IMG/VR virus record: IMGVR_UViG_3300022872_000001
Location: 62,001-126,000 of that record
Reading direction: 5' to 3' (one strand)
DNA: 64,000 nt
Source: a virus
The position numbers and the translations under genes are program-made. This document shows, in pieces, positions 15,556 to 23,879 of the stretch (positions are counted from its first letter, which is position 1; each line of letters opens with the position of its first letter). The notes under the pieces are model-generated. The model did not search any database. It was not told the origin of the DNA and saw nothing but the letters and a program-made list of their open reading frames with translations.

Positions 15556-16437
15556 ATGTTAACCTCTCAGAGAGTAGTTAATCCGAACTCCCTAAAATTT
15601 CATCCGTATGATGATACCGATCTTGTTGAACTGCGCAATCAGGTAATTAGTAGTTCTAAGCTCCTTGTTGATTCTCAATTGTTTAGTGAGGAGCACTCAT
15701 TTGATGATCTTCTGGAAAAGATCTTTAAGTTTAAAGGCTCGACCGATGCGCAGGTACAGGAAAAGGTTGATAAGTTATTTCAGTTTTCAAAATTGCCTTT
15801 CGACCCTTTTGTTATTGAGCATGAGAAGGGATTATTTGTATTAACGAATTCCGATAAGGGCATCAAATTTAAAGCTATCCATTCAGATGGTTCAGTTCAT
15901 CCTTTTGGCGCTTCTTTAGACAGGATTGTTCGGGAGAACAGTAAGCTTTCTCTAAATGCGCACAGTATATGTTCTCCTAGATATGAACTGCATGTTCGTA
16001 ATTCCTATGCAGCTCATATAAATGGTACATTCCAAAAGTGTTCTAAAAACACCGAGGGTGCGCGTTCCTTACACGATTGCGAGGCTCAATGGTCGGTAAT
16101 GTGTCTGGTGCAGGTAATGTACATTCTGATGCTGTTGAATGCTAAGAATGTAGGAACCACCAAGATAAAGCCTTCAAATAAAGAGTCTCAAAATGTTCCT
16201 AAATTCCTGCGCCCAAAATTTGAATATCATATTCTAAATTTGGATAGGCGCGTTAAGGAATTAAAAACATTAATGGATGTACAAAACTATTTTCTACATA
16301 TCCCTTCAGATCGTAGAATGCATATGGTGCGAGGTCATTTCAAATGTTTGAATGGTAATTTACATTGGTGGTCTCCCCACTTGCGCAATAAGACAGCTAA
16401 TGAGTTCCTGGACAAAGATTACAAATTAATTGTATGA
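15556..16437 (+). CDS. hypothetical protein with C-terminal VRGHFK block
   Basis: A 293-residue protein without a recognised family. The C-terminus has a pattern found in many phage and plasmid proteins of unknown function: MHMVRGHFK followed by WWSPHLRN. The N-terminal half is helical and charged. There is no good ribosome site before the ATG. Confidence 0.65.
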   Translation: MLTSQRVVNPNSLKFHPYDDTDLVELRNQVISSSKLLVDSQLFSEEHSFDDLLEKIFKFKGSTDAQVQEKVDKLFQFSKLPFDPFVIEHEKGLFVLTNSDKGIKFKAIHSDGSVHPFGASLDRIVRENSKLSLNAHSICSPRYELHVRNSYAAHINGTFQKCSKNTEGARSLHDCEAQWSVMCLVQVMYILMLLNAKNVGTTKIKPSNKESQNVPKFLRPKFEYHILNLDRRVKELKTLMDVQNYFLHIPSDRRMHMVRGHFKCLNGNLHWWSPHLRNKTANEFLDKDYKLIV

Positions 16438-16446
16438 AAGATTTTC

Positions 16447-16683
16447 ATGACCTATAAAATCTTTTTCGCCGATACGATAGAAGAACTAGAAGCTATCGTA
16501 AATCAGAAACGCACAGAAGGGTGGAACTACGTAGGTGGTCCTGCTATTGTTCCTTCTCGCGCATTTGCTGTAGGTGCTTTAAAGGATATTAGAGATGACG
16601 TTGTTCTAAACCTTCAAGACTATAGCTATAAATTAACGTTCATGCAAGCCATGGACGATAAACCTATTGAACCTCAAAACTAA
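16447..16683 (+). CDS. small hypothetical protein
   Basis: A 78-residue protein beginning MTYKIFFADTIEELEAIVNQ, with an alternating helix/strand pattern. No motif recognised. It sits in a row of small genes with near-zero spacing. Confidence 0.55.
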   Translation: MTYKIFFADTIEELEAIVNQKRTEGWNYVGGPAIVPSRAFAVGALKDIRDDVVLNLQDYSYKLTFMQAMDDKPIEPQN

Positions 16684-16693
16684 GGAGTATTAA

Positions 16694-16996
16694 ATGATTA
16701 CAACCGATCAAATTCGAATTATTGAAGTTCTTGATAACAATATCTGGGTGCAGGCTCAGTTGGTTCAAATGGAGGCGGGGGATATTTTCCGTATGACAGA
16801 ACCTGATGGTACACGTCTGACTTGCGCTCTACCTGACGGAAGCACTACCGAATTATTCCAGGCTACTTCTCAGGCACAGATTGGTTGTGAACCGTTCGTT
16901 CTAGGAGGTTTGCCATCTGCACCACCTTCAACAGATCAAGCACCTATTGACGGCCTTTCCTCGGGAGCTGATAATGCCCCTATCTCGGGAAGTTAA
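16694..16996 (+). CDS. small protein with W-x(n)-GDIFRM block
   Basis: A 100-residue protein. Residues 15-40 (IWVQAQLVQMEAGDIFRM) match a block in the protein at 17286-17534 (WVPCTWNQLEYGDLFRI), so the two are paralogues. The C-terminal third is low-complexity Pro/Ser/Asp. AAGGAG lies 7 bases before the ATG. Confidence 0.6.
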   Translation: MITTDQIRIIEVLDNNIWVQAQLVQMEAGDIFRMTEPDGTRLTCALPDGSTTELFQATSQAQIGCEPFVLGGLPSAPPSTDQAPIDGLSSGADNAPISGS

Positions 16997-17258
16997 AATC
17001 TTCTATGCGTTTCTGCTAAAGGAAGATGAAAGTACAAGTTCTTATGTAACCTCTGCAACTGCCACTATTTGCAAGGCAACTCGATTAGCTATAGATGCAA
17101 ATGGTAAGTGCCATGCTTTTAACAAACGTCCAGCCTTTGATGGTAAAGCATGGCAGCCTGCGAATCGTCATAAGGTATTTGTATTTACTCTTCCTAAGCA
17201 GGTTCCTTTCGTAGCTGCCGATACGCAATTCCAGTTTAGGAAGCAGGCTAATAAATGA
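16974..17258 (+). CDS. small hypothetical protein
   Basis: A 94-residue protein. The ATG at 16974 is chosen because GGAG lies 7 bases upstream; it overlaps the previous gene by 23 bases. Mostly beta-type segments; not recognised. Confidence 0.55.
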   Translation: MPLSREVKIFYAFLLKEDESTSSYVTSATATICKATRLAIDANGKCHAFNKRPAFDGKAWQPANRHKVFVFTLPKQVPFVAADTQFQFRKQANK

Positions 17259-17285
17259 CGCTATCCTGCCTACAGGGATTAAGAT

Positions 17286-17534
17286 ATGAAAATAGAACAG
17301 GTAATCAATGTTGAATGTAAGATTTTCGATACCTGGGTTCCATGCACGTGGAACCAACTGGAGTACGGAGACTTATTCCGTATTAAAGATTCATTTGGCA
17401 TGCCTGTTCTTCACAATGGTAGAGACGAACTAATATTTGTTTCGCAAACAATCATTGTAGACTATCCTAAGTCCGAACGTACACTATGGCACCGTATCAA
17501 ATCCTTCTTTACTCCTAAAACAATTCTCCTTTAA
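17286..17534 (+). CDS. small protein with WVPC/GDLFRI block
   Basis: An 82-residue paralogue of the 16694-16996 product, sharing the aromatic-GD-x-FR block around residues 17-35. The C-terminus is basic (RTLWHRIKSFF). Function unknown. Confidence 0.55.
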   Translation: MKIEQVINVECKIFDTWVPCTWNQLEYGDLFRIKDSFGMPVLHNGRDELIFVSQTIIVDYPKSERTLWHRIKSFFTPKTILL

Positions 17535-17544
17535 GGATTTTCAA

Positions 17545-18138
17545 ATGGCTGCAAAATTGATTGCCTTCTCCGGTGCGCACTCTACGGGTAAAACGTCTAC
17601 ACTTGATGCTATTAAGGCTGCGAATATATTCGATATCTACGTGGATGACTTCAAGGCTAGTCGGCAAGCTCAGGCAGAACTCGGCATGGAATTATCGGAT
17701 ATCATTGCTGATCCGAAACTGATGCGTGAATTTCAAACACGGATTTTGTATTCCAAATGGGAGCACGAGAAGGAATTGATTAAATCCCGGGAAGGTATCA
17801 TTCTGGTAGATCGTTCTCCAGCTGATATCTACGCGTATACGTATATGTGGAATGAGCAGCATCCAAATTTGACGTGGTTTGAGCCTTATGAGTTACGTCT
17901 CACCGTTATGATTCAGGAATATGCCTTCATTGTTGATTTTCCCATTATCGATGAAGTTCCCTTTGTTGAGGAATCTGGAAGAGCTACCTTGGAAACTCGT
18001 GCCCGGCATTCTCGCCTAACTACAGGATTCCTAAAACTTCGAGCACCCAATTCCCATCACAGGCTGAGCGCTGTATCTATAGACGAAAGAGTCACTGAGA
18101 TTGTTACCTTGGCTAATATCCTTCAAGTTGCAGCTTAA
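17545..18138 (+). CDS. P-loop nucleotide/nucleoside kinase-like ATPase
   Basis: A 197-residue protein with a Walker A motif GAHSTGKTS at residues 10-18 and a later VDRSPADIYAYTY block of the type seen in NadR-like and thymidylate/deoxynucleoside kinases. It is a good candidate for phosphorylating a nucleotide precursor, in line with thyX upstream. The exact substrate is unclear. The ribosome site AAGGA precedes the ATG by 7 bases. Confidence 0.75.
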   Translation: MAAKLIAFSGAHSTGKTSTLDAIKAANIFDIYVDDFKASRQAQAELGMELSDIIADPKLMREFQTRILYSKWEHEKELIKSREGIILVDRSPADIYAYTYMWNEQHPNLTWFEPYELRLTVMIQEYAFIVDFPIIDEVPFVEESGRATLETRARHSRLTTGFLKLRAPNSHHRLSAVSIDERVTEIVTLANILQVAA

Positions 18139-18141
18139 ATT

Positions 18142-18474
18142 ATGGCTGATCTCCTTCAAGACAAATTCAACGTATTGGATAAACGAGTTAAGGAATTGGA
18201 AGTCCAGCTATCCCTGGCCCGTTCGGAAGTTGTTATGTACCGCAGGCAATTGGGCGATTTATTTCCTATAGACATAACCGTACTAAAGGTGGATTCCCAG
18301 GAGCTCCTGGAGGACATTGAAACCTTGCAGGACGCTTTGAGTAATACTGCGAAGAATATGTACATCGATGCAGGTAATATGGTAGGTCTAATTTCTGGCA
18401 AACATCGTAAGTTTCGTTTCTCCTCGCAACAAGCCAAGATTTTTAACGGCATAGTTATAATGGAAGACCTGTAA
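18142..18474 (+). CDS. small coiled-coil protein
   Basis: A 110-residue protein whose first 35 residues (KFNVLDKRVKELEVQLSLAR...) look like a coiled coil. It follows the kinase-like gene at a distance of 3 bases. No family recognised. Confidence 0.55.
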   Translation: MADLLQDKFNVLDKRVKELEVQLSLARSEVVMYRRQLGDLFPIDITVLKVDSQELLEDIETLQDALSNTAKNMYIDAGNMVGLISGKHRKFRFSSQQAKIFNGIVIMEDL

Positions 18475-18511
18475 CAGTCTCAGGTATAAGTTGGCATTCT
18501 AGGAGAATAGA

Positions 18512-18925
18512 TTGGTAAAAGGCACTCTTTTTAATATCAACATGAATCTCTGTTCCAATCTTTTGATGGACATATGCGAGATGATAACGAACACTCGCAG
18601 GAAGATGCTTGTAGAAAAGGCAGTGGAACCGTGGGTCGATGAAATCTTTACCAACATATGTGATGAGTATATCCGAATACTGGCATCCTGCCTACTAAAG
18701 AACATTCCAACGGATATAATCCAAGGTGCCATAGAATCCAAGGTACGCTCTGCTGTTATCCGAACTCTTCTAAAGAATGACATTAAGATTCAGTACGAAA
18801 AGATTGTGGTAGTATGCGATAACTCCTTGATGACAAAACAGGATATAGAGGAGGATTATTATCTGTTCACAGCAGAATTCGCCGCAGGTCCTTCCTACTA
18901 TAGTATCAACTTCCGAAGGAAATAA
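18512..18925 (+). CDS. hypothetical protein (probable TTG start)
   Basis: A 137-residue protein. A TTG at 18512 with GGAG 8 bases upstream is the best start; the first ATG (18542) has no ribosome site. The octamer TATAAGTT at 18485-18492 lies 20 bases before the start and resembles a T4-type late promoter. The protein is helical with several cysteines; function unknown. Confidence 0.5.
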   Translation: MVKGTLFNINMNLCSNLLMDICEMITNTRRKMLVEKAVEPWVDEIFTNICDEYIRILASCLLKNIPTDIIQGAIESKVRSAVIRTLLKNDIKIQYEKIVVVCDNSLMTKQDIEEDYYLFTAEFAAGPSYYSINFRRK

Positions 18926-18943
18926 TGATCCATATAACCTATC

Positions 18944-19378
18944 ATGCCAAAGTCTAAGAACAAACGCAAACAAGGCAGACCGGCCGCACCTCCCCGCATT
19001 CCTATTCTGTTAAGAATTAATCAGGAAACAAATGCAGGTATGAGTGCTCTTATAGGCTACGCAGAATTCACCAAACTAGAGCAGCGTGTACCTGATGAAG
19101 GTACCTGGCATCGTCTAGCCTTGCGCTTGAATATCGGTTCCCGCCTGTCTCTTATTTTCAATGATCCCATAATTAGTGAAGACATGCTGAAAAGTTTGGA
19201 CATGCTAATAAAGGTACATGAACGCTTTACCCGTACAGGCATTATGGTTGCAGGAGATCCTGAACTGCAGGTAATTCACCAAGGCCTCCGGTATGTAGAG
19301 GCTCTGCAGGCTAGGTGTACCGCCCGTGAAATTCAGGAAGCCTACAATTATGTATTAAAGCACGCAGCCACTACGTAG
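18944..19378 (+). CDS. hypothetical protein
   Basis: A 144-residue, mostly helical protein with a basic N-terminus (MPKSKNKRKQGRP). Proteins of this type are common in phages without assigned function. No ribosome site is obvious. Confidence 0.6.
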   Translation: MPKSKNKRKQGRPAAPPRIPILLRINQETNAGMSALIGYAEFTKLEQRVPDEGTWHRLALRLNIGSRLSLIFNDPIISEDMLKSLDMLIKVHERFTRTGIMVAGDPELQVIHQGLRYVEALQARCTAREIQEAYNYVLKHAATT

Positions 19379-19410
19379 AATTTCATGTGTGATCTACCTA
19401 GGAGTCAATA

Positions 19411-19857
19411 ATGGCAACGAAGAAACCTGCAGTCAAGAATCAAGGGATGACCTTATCCCAATTAGCGGCTCGAACCACCATGGATCGGATTGAAAGATCT
19501 CGATACGTTAAGCTCCTGAAGACCAAAATGGGACATGACGCAAATGGTTATGGTTTCATAGCCGCGCAAACTACGACTACAAAAGTTGTAGACCAATCTG
19601 GGCGTTTGGTACGTCACGTGGGCAGTAAATATATAACGATGGTAACGTTCTTCGATAAACAATTACATTGCCGCGTTTCTTGCTCCTGCGATGATAATCT
19701 GTTTCGATGGGAGGTTGCGAATACCAAACGCAATGCAGCAGAGATTGAATACTCAAATGGCGAACGTCCCAAGGTTACCAATCCCACCATGAATCCCGGA
19801 CTCTGTAAGCACTTATATGCGCTCTATGTCAGTGTGAGATTTAAACTACCTAAATGA
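19411..19857 (+). CDS. SWIM-type zinc-finger protein
   Basis: A 148-residue protein with a split SWIM-like metal site: VSCSCDD near residue 90 and GLCKHLYALY near residue 130, separated by a conserved-looking RWE...EYSNGERPKVTNP segment. SWIM domains bind DNA or protein. AGGAG lies 7 bases before the ATG. It ends one base from the inverted endonuclease relic. Confidence 0.7.
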   Translation: MATKKPAVKNQGMTLSQLAARTTMDRIERSRYVKLLKTKMGHDANGYGFIAAQTTTTKVVDQSGRLVRHVGSKYITMVTFFDKQLHCRVSCSCDDNLFRWEVANTKRNAAEIEYSNGERPKVTNPTMNPGLCKHLYALYVSVRFKLPK

Positions 19858-19858
19858 G

Positions 19859-20629
19859 TCAAGAAACGTATTCGATGTCAGGAAAGTTCTCTGAGTTTAA
19901 CTGATAGTGCATTGAGCTGCCATTAATTCCCAAATATTTGGCAGCAGAGGTCAGTGTACTAAAAATTTTAGAACCGATCCTGACATTTCTCCCATTCAAT
20001 TCAGTTTGAGCTTTTACCATGCGCTGTTTTGTTTCTTCTGAGAGTTTACGCCCTCTATTGGCTATACTAATCTTTCTACGAGATTCTCTTGACATTACCT
20101 TTAGGCTTGAGCGTTTTCCTATCAAGGCTTTTGTCTCAGCTGAGTGTTTCTTTCCGCGCTTCGCGTTTCCTATGTTTTTTACACCACTCCGGAGTTCTTT
20201 CCATATTCTTCATGAATCTGGACATACGCTTACGCGTCTTTGGTGACATGTTAATTACACCTTCACCACCGTCAGTTAAGTTAGTGAGCGGACCTGTGCC
20301 AAGATCGTAACGACCAATAGTTTTAATTAATTCTTTTTCACGTTTTATAACTTTGGACTTACTCTTTGTAGTAGGTGTGCGTACCACTATCACTTCGTGT
20401 CCTTCTTTCAGTATTTTTCGTATCTTATTGCACTTATGATCCTTGTACACAAAAGAATTTCTATTCGGCGTTGGGCCGCTCGCACATGAATTTCACTCCG
20501 ACTACCTTGACCTAAACCTACGTAGAAAGGTTCGTGGGTAAAATGAGTTTTTGAATCGTATCGAAATTTGGTTTTAGAGGGCTTCCTTGGGTCTAATAGG
20601 GCGTAACAATAATATTGATTTTTAGACAT
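19859..20629 (-). pseudogene. frameshifted GIY-YIG/NUMOD homing endonuclease relic
   Basis: Three overlapping minus-strand frames read as one broken gene. The first (20629 down to about 20470) has YYCYALLD and FYVGLGQGSRSEIH, a GIY-YIG domain; the second (to about 20175) has KELIKTIGRYDLGTGPLTNLTDGGEG and SPKTRKRMS; the third (to 19859) has KKHSAETKALIGKRSS, RKLSEETKQRM and a final NUMOD1-like AAKYLGINGSS. Two single-base shifts, near 20460-20475 and at the A/T homopolymer 20175-20180, break it. It lies against the direction of all neighbours, as expected for a free-standing endonuclease that inserted and decayed. Confidence 0.75.
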
Positions 20630-20663
20630 AATGTACTCTCGTAAAGTAATTAACAGTAGATAT

Positions 20664-20735
20664 CAGCTTTGTGATCTAGGTATGGTAGTTACGAGCTACA
20701 TCCAAGGGGATCAGTCCTCATCGTATCACAAGCTG
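20664..20735 (+). other. candidate structured RNA (three-way junction) before the sigma gene
   Basis: Bases 20664-20675 (CAGCTTTGTGAT) pair with 20725-20735 (ATCACAAGCTG) with one bulge. Inside, GTAG/CTAC (20685-20688/20696-20699) closes a 7-base loop and GGGGA/TCCTC (about 20706-20719) closes a 4-base loop. The element ends 24 bases before the sigma-like gene, which has no clear ribosome site. It does not fit a tRNA or a riboswitch class that I can recognise. It could be a regulatory leader or a leftover of the endonuclease insertion. Confidence 0.35.
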
Positions 20736-20759
20736 ACAAAATTAAATTAAACAAATCTT

Positions 20760-21776
20760 ATGTCTCAAAAACCGTACAGCCATAGTTTTGCTTTTGATAA
20801 AATGAAAAGAACCAAGGAAGAGATAACAGGCAATCTTACGAGCGCCCAGTATCTTCAAACCCTGGATCTTTTCATCTGGAATGCATTATCGCCAATAGCC
20901 GCCGAGTGCCCCTCCTTATTCCTGAATTACCTCGCCAAGGTGATTGCCCGTCAATCGCTTAAGGCTTCTGCAAAATATAGCTCCGACGATAGGACCCAAC
21001 TTCCTATCAGGTTATTTAATACCTTAACTTGCCAAGATCCTACGGTAATGATTAAGAATGCTCGGAAGCTTTATATCAACCGCGGTCTATTGCTAGGGTT
21101 CCTAACCCTATTTCAACGCCGCCTCATTTTCTATTCCAAATTGTGTTCAGGTACCAAACTGCCATATTCAGATCTAAACCGTAAGATACTTATTCTCAAC
21201 ATTGAGCGTTCCATAGGATTACGCGAAGGTGGCATGCTTTATCCTGCCTTAATGGAGGTAGAGTTCTGGGAAAAGAAGGCGCGTAACTTTAAGGCAGCTA
21301 TCGTCCAGAAATACACCAGACTAGCCTTGAATCATGCAAAGGGCGCGTATGAGGATTATTCACACGAAGTTGAGCTGAATGATATCGTGCAGATTTATCT
21401 AATTGTCGTTAACCGTGCCATTGATCGATGTGATTCTCGCCAAGGCGTTCTCACCATCTTCCTTACGAATTGGTTTAAATCTGCAAGGTCCGCAGTAGCT
21501 GAAATGGCTAAGGAGCAGAGACATCAATCCTACGAAGCTCTTACCGAGGAGTTAGGTGATTCAATCCATGAAGCTATTGGTGTCACTCTTCCTGACCTCG
21601 AATGGGAACTACAGCAACATATCGCCTATGTATCCAAGAATATTGATAAAACAGGATTGGTGCGTATTGCTTTAGGCATAAATGAATTTATTACCAAACC
21701 TCAGCAGGCTATACTGCACATGATGGCTTTGGAAACAGACCCTGATATGTACGAAACTCAGGAAACTTCCATATAA
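20760..21776 (+). CDS. late sigma-like transcription factor (T4 gp55 type)
   Basis: A 338-residue protein. Residues of about 175-245 show a sigma-70 region 2 pattern: a helix reading QKYTRLALNHAKGAYEDYSH, then VELNDIVQIYLIVVNRAIDRCDSRQG and IFLTNWFKSAR, equivalent to the DLxQxGxxxLxxAxxxFDxxxG and core-binding helices. The N-terminal half has no clear sigma homology. Phages of this type use such factors to direct host RNA polymerase to late promoters. It lies directly upstream of recombination, packaging and morphogenesis genes. Confidence 0.75.
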   Translation: MSQKPYSHSFAFDKMKRTKEEITGNLTSAQYLQTLDLFIWNALSPIAAECPSLFLNYLAKVIARQSLKASAKYSSDDRTQLPIRLFNTLTCQDPTVMIKNARKLYINRGLLLGFLTLFQRRLIFYSKLCSGTKLPYSDLNRKILILNIERSIGLREGGMLYPALMEVEFWEKKARNFKAAIVQKYTRLALNHAKGAYEDYSHEVELNDIVQIYLIVVNRAIDRCDSRQGVLTIFLTNWFKSARSAVAEMAKEQRHQSYEALTEELGDSIHEAIGVTLPDLEWELQQHIAYVSKNIDKTGLVRIALGINEFITKPQQAILHMMALETDPDMYETQETSI

Positions 21777-21785
21777 GGACATCTT

Positions 21786-22250
21786 ATGGTAAATCAAAAA
21801 GTTGAGGAACTCCGGGAGAAACAACGCGTTCAATCAATCGCCTCCCTAAACGTCCTTGTTGATGCCTTAAAATCTACGGTAAGTGACTACCTTATTCGTG
21901 CAGGTCAGGCAGAGGAACTTGCTGGTGTTTTGCTTAATGAGAAACTTACACCGGAGCAGTTATTCGAATTGGCTAGTATCACCATAGGCAAGCATGTTAG
22001 AGACAAAGCGAACGAACGCGCTGTTCACCAACAACAGATATTGCAGACCACTTCGCTTGCAGTAAATAATGTACAACAAATGCTAATTATGTCCGATGAA
22101 CACCTGGATATAATTAAGATTCGTAGTGCAGTAAATATCATAGTACAAGGGTTAGCAACAGCCCTAGGCAATATGAAACACTTTGAGAAGGCAGTGAAGC
22201 TTCCAAGGTCCGATCAACAATCAACGCAATCAACAACGGAGAATTCCTGA
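21786..22250 (+). CDS. hypothetical helical protein
   Basis: A 154-residue, almost entirely helical protein with a Ser/Thr/Gln-rich tail. It lies between the sigma factor and the ssDNA-binding-type gene and overlaps the latter by one base (TGATG). No family recognised. Confidence 0.6.
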   Translation: MVNQKVEELREKQRVQSIASLNVLVDALKSTVSDYLIRAGQAEELAGVLLNEKLTPEQLFELASITIGKHVRDKANERAVHQQQILQTTSLAVNNVQQMLIMSDEHLDIIKIRSAVNIIVQGLATALGNMKHFEKAVKLPRSDQQSTQSTTENS

Positions 22251-23797
22251 TGGGACAACAAGGGACGAGCCTAGAAGAGATGCGGGGTCCAGGTGGTAAG
22301 GATAAACCTCGCGTTGAAGATCAGGTTCAACTGTACAAATTCCCCAAGCAGAAATATGTGGAAGTTCGAATCTTCGGACCTGTATTCACATACGGTGGCT
22401 TTTGGGTGAACACCACACGCAAGGATGGCAAATCGAAGACCCAGTTCTTCGTCAACGCTCCTTCTTACGACCCAAAGACTCAGACACTTGATAGCTCGGT
22501 GTATGATCCTTGGCGTGATCTGTATGAACAACAGAAGGATTTGCCAAAGGAAGAACGGCAAGTTTCTTTCACAGTAAATGCGTATGTGAATGCAATTCAT
22601 CGGGCGACTCAAAAACAGGCTCCTAAGCATATGCCTAAGCCTACAAAGGCTGAACGCAAGTCTGGTTTTAAGGACAAAGATTCTGATTCATATACGCCGG
22701 TGGTGGCTCTTCGTTTACCATCTAGCGCAATTACCAAGCTCAAAGAGCAAGGTGCTTTGAATGTGCGTACAAAGAAAGGTGAAACTAAAACATATCCTTT
22801 GACGCACGAAAAATATGGCTGCAATGTTCGCGTTAAGTACGATGAAGAAAAATCCCCTGCGGATCGTTATTCGGTAGTTATCGGGGACAAGGCGGCCTTG
22901 ACTGAAAAAGAGTTGGAACTCTTGAAATGGGATTTATCGAATCTCGTTGAAAAGGAAACCGACGAAGAAGTGAAACGCAATTTTGAATCCTGGGCTAAAC
23001 GTAACGGAGTAGATATGGCAACCAAAGCAAAGAAACGCAAATCAGAAGAAGTTGAATTGGACGAAGATGAGGATGAGGACGAAGAAGAGACCTCCTCCAG
23101 CAAAAAGAAGGGTAAGGGCAAGAAAGCTGCCAAGTCCAAGAAGAAAGGTAAGTCCCGTGATGAGGACGACGAAGAAGATGAGGACGACGATGAGGACCTT
23201 GACGAGGACGAGGACGACGAGGATGAGCCTAAGAAGTCCAAAGGTAAAGCCAAGGCTAAATCTAAGTCCAAGGGCAAGAAATCTTCCAGTTCTGATGAGG
23301 ATGAGGATGAAGATGAAGATGAAGATGAGGACGACCTCGATGACGACGAGGACGATGAGGATGACGACGAGGACGACGAGGACGATGAGCCTAAGAAAAA
23401 AGGCAAGTCCAAGGTAAAGGCTAAGTCCAAGGGCAAGAAATCCAAGTCTGAAGATGAAGATGAAGATGAGGACGACGAGGACGAGGACGACGACGAGGAT
23501 GATCTCGATGAGGATGATGAGGATGATGAAGATGAGGATGATGAAGATGAGGATGATGAGCCTAAGAAAAAAGGCAAGTCCAAGTCCAAGGTAAAGGCTA
23601 AGTCCAAGAAATCTTCCAAGTCGGACGACGAGGACGAAGATGAGGACGAAGATGAGGACGAAGATGAGGATGACCTCGATGAGGATGAGGATGACGAAGA
23701 TGAGGATGAGGATGATGAGCCTAAGAAAAAAGGCAAGTCCAAGGTGAAAGCTAAATCCAAACCTGAAAAGAAAGCCGCAAAGAAGAAAAAGAAGTAA
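22250..23797 (+). CDS. ssDNA-binding-type protein with long acidic/basic repeat tail
   Basis: A 515-residue protein. Residues 1-260 look like a globular nucleic-acid binding domain with aromatic/basic strands (LYKFPKQKYVEVRIFGP, GGFWVNTTRKDGKSKTQFF). From about 265 to the end there are alternating blocks of Asp/Glu (up to about 30 acidic residues) and Lys/Ser (KKKGKSKVKAKSK). Acidic tails are typical of phage ssDNA-binding proteins, and the position before recA supports this role, but the tail is far longer than usual. GGAG lies 7 bases before the ATG. Assignment is by context and layout, not by a diagnostic motif. Confidence 0.6.
   Translation: MGQQGTSLEEMRGPGGKDKPRVEDQVQLYKFPKQKYVEVRIFGPVFTYGGFWVNTTRKDGKSKTQFFVNAPSYDPKTQTLDSSVYDPWRDLYEQQKDLPKEERQVSFTVNAYVNAIHRATQKQAPKHMPKPTKAERKSGFKDKDSDSYTPVVALRLPSSAITKLKEQGALNVRTKKGETKTYPLTHEKYGCNVRVKYDEEKSPADRYSVVIGDKAALTEKELELLKWDLSNLVEKETDEEVKRNFESWAKRNGVDMATKAKKRKSEEVELDEDEDEDEEETSSSKKKGKGKKAAKSKKKGKSRDEDDEEDEDDDEDLDEDEDDEDEPKKSKGKAKAKSKSKGKKSSSSDEDEDEDEDEDEDDLDDDEDDEDDDEDDEDDEPKKKGKSKVKAKSKGKKSKSEDEDEDEDDEDEDDDEDDLDEDDEDDEDEDDEDEDDEPKKKGKSKSKVKAKSKKSSKSDDEDEDEDEDEDEDEDDLDEDEDDEDEDEDDEPKKKGKSKVKAKSKPEKKAAKKKKK
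23040..23790 (+). repeat. degenerate tandem repeats encoding D/E and K/S blocks
   Basis: GAxGAx-rich runs alternate with copies of CCTAAGAAAAAAGGCAAGTC, at about 23390, 23560 and 23720, with shorter variants between. The repeats are in frame and encode the tail of the 22250-23797 protein. Such arrays change length easily by slippage or unequal recombination, so copy number may vary between isolates. Long open frames on the opposite strand here are by-products of the repeats. Confidence 0.85.
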
Positions 23798-23825
23798 CCT
23801 GTTCGGCTGAATAGGTGTAGTCACG

Positions 23826-23860
23826 ACCCAGCCCTGATGGAAATCTCGGCTGGGTTTTTC
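23826..23860 (+). terminator. Rho-independent terminator after the ssDNA-binding-type gene
   Basis: ACCCAGCC (23826-23833) pairs with GGCTGGGT (23848-23855), with a further GAT/ATC pairing and a GGAA loop inside, followed by a T run. It separates the acidic-tail protein from the recA gene, so the two are probably set to different levels. Confidence 0.85.
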
Positions 23861-23879
23861 GTTTCCACTGGAGTAATTA

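Noticed and set aside
20664-20735. tRNA gene
   Set aside because: The length is right and one loop has 7 bases, but there is no T-loop consensus and the stem sizes do not fit.
22867-23760. Long minus-strand frame (297 codons, mostly Ser) opposite the acidic tail
   Set aside because: It is a mirror of GAx/GAC repeats, has no ribosome site and overlaps a well-supported gene.
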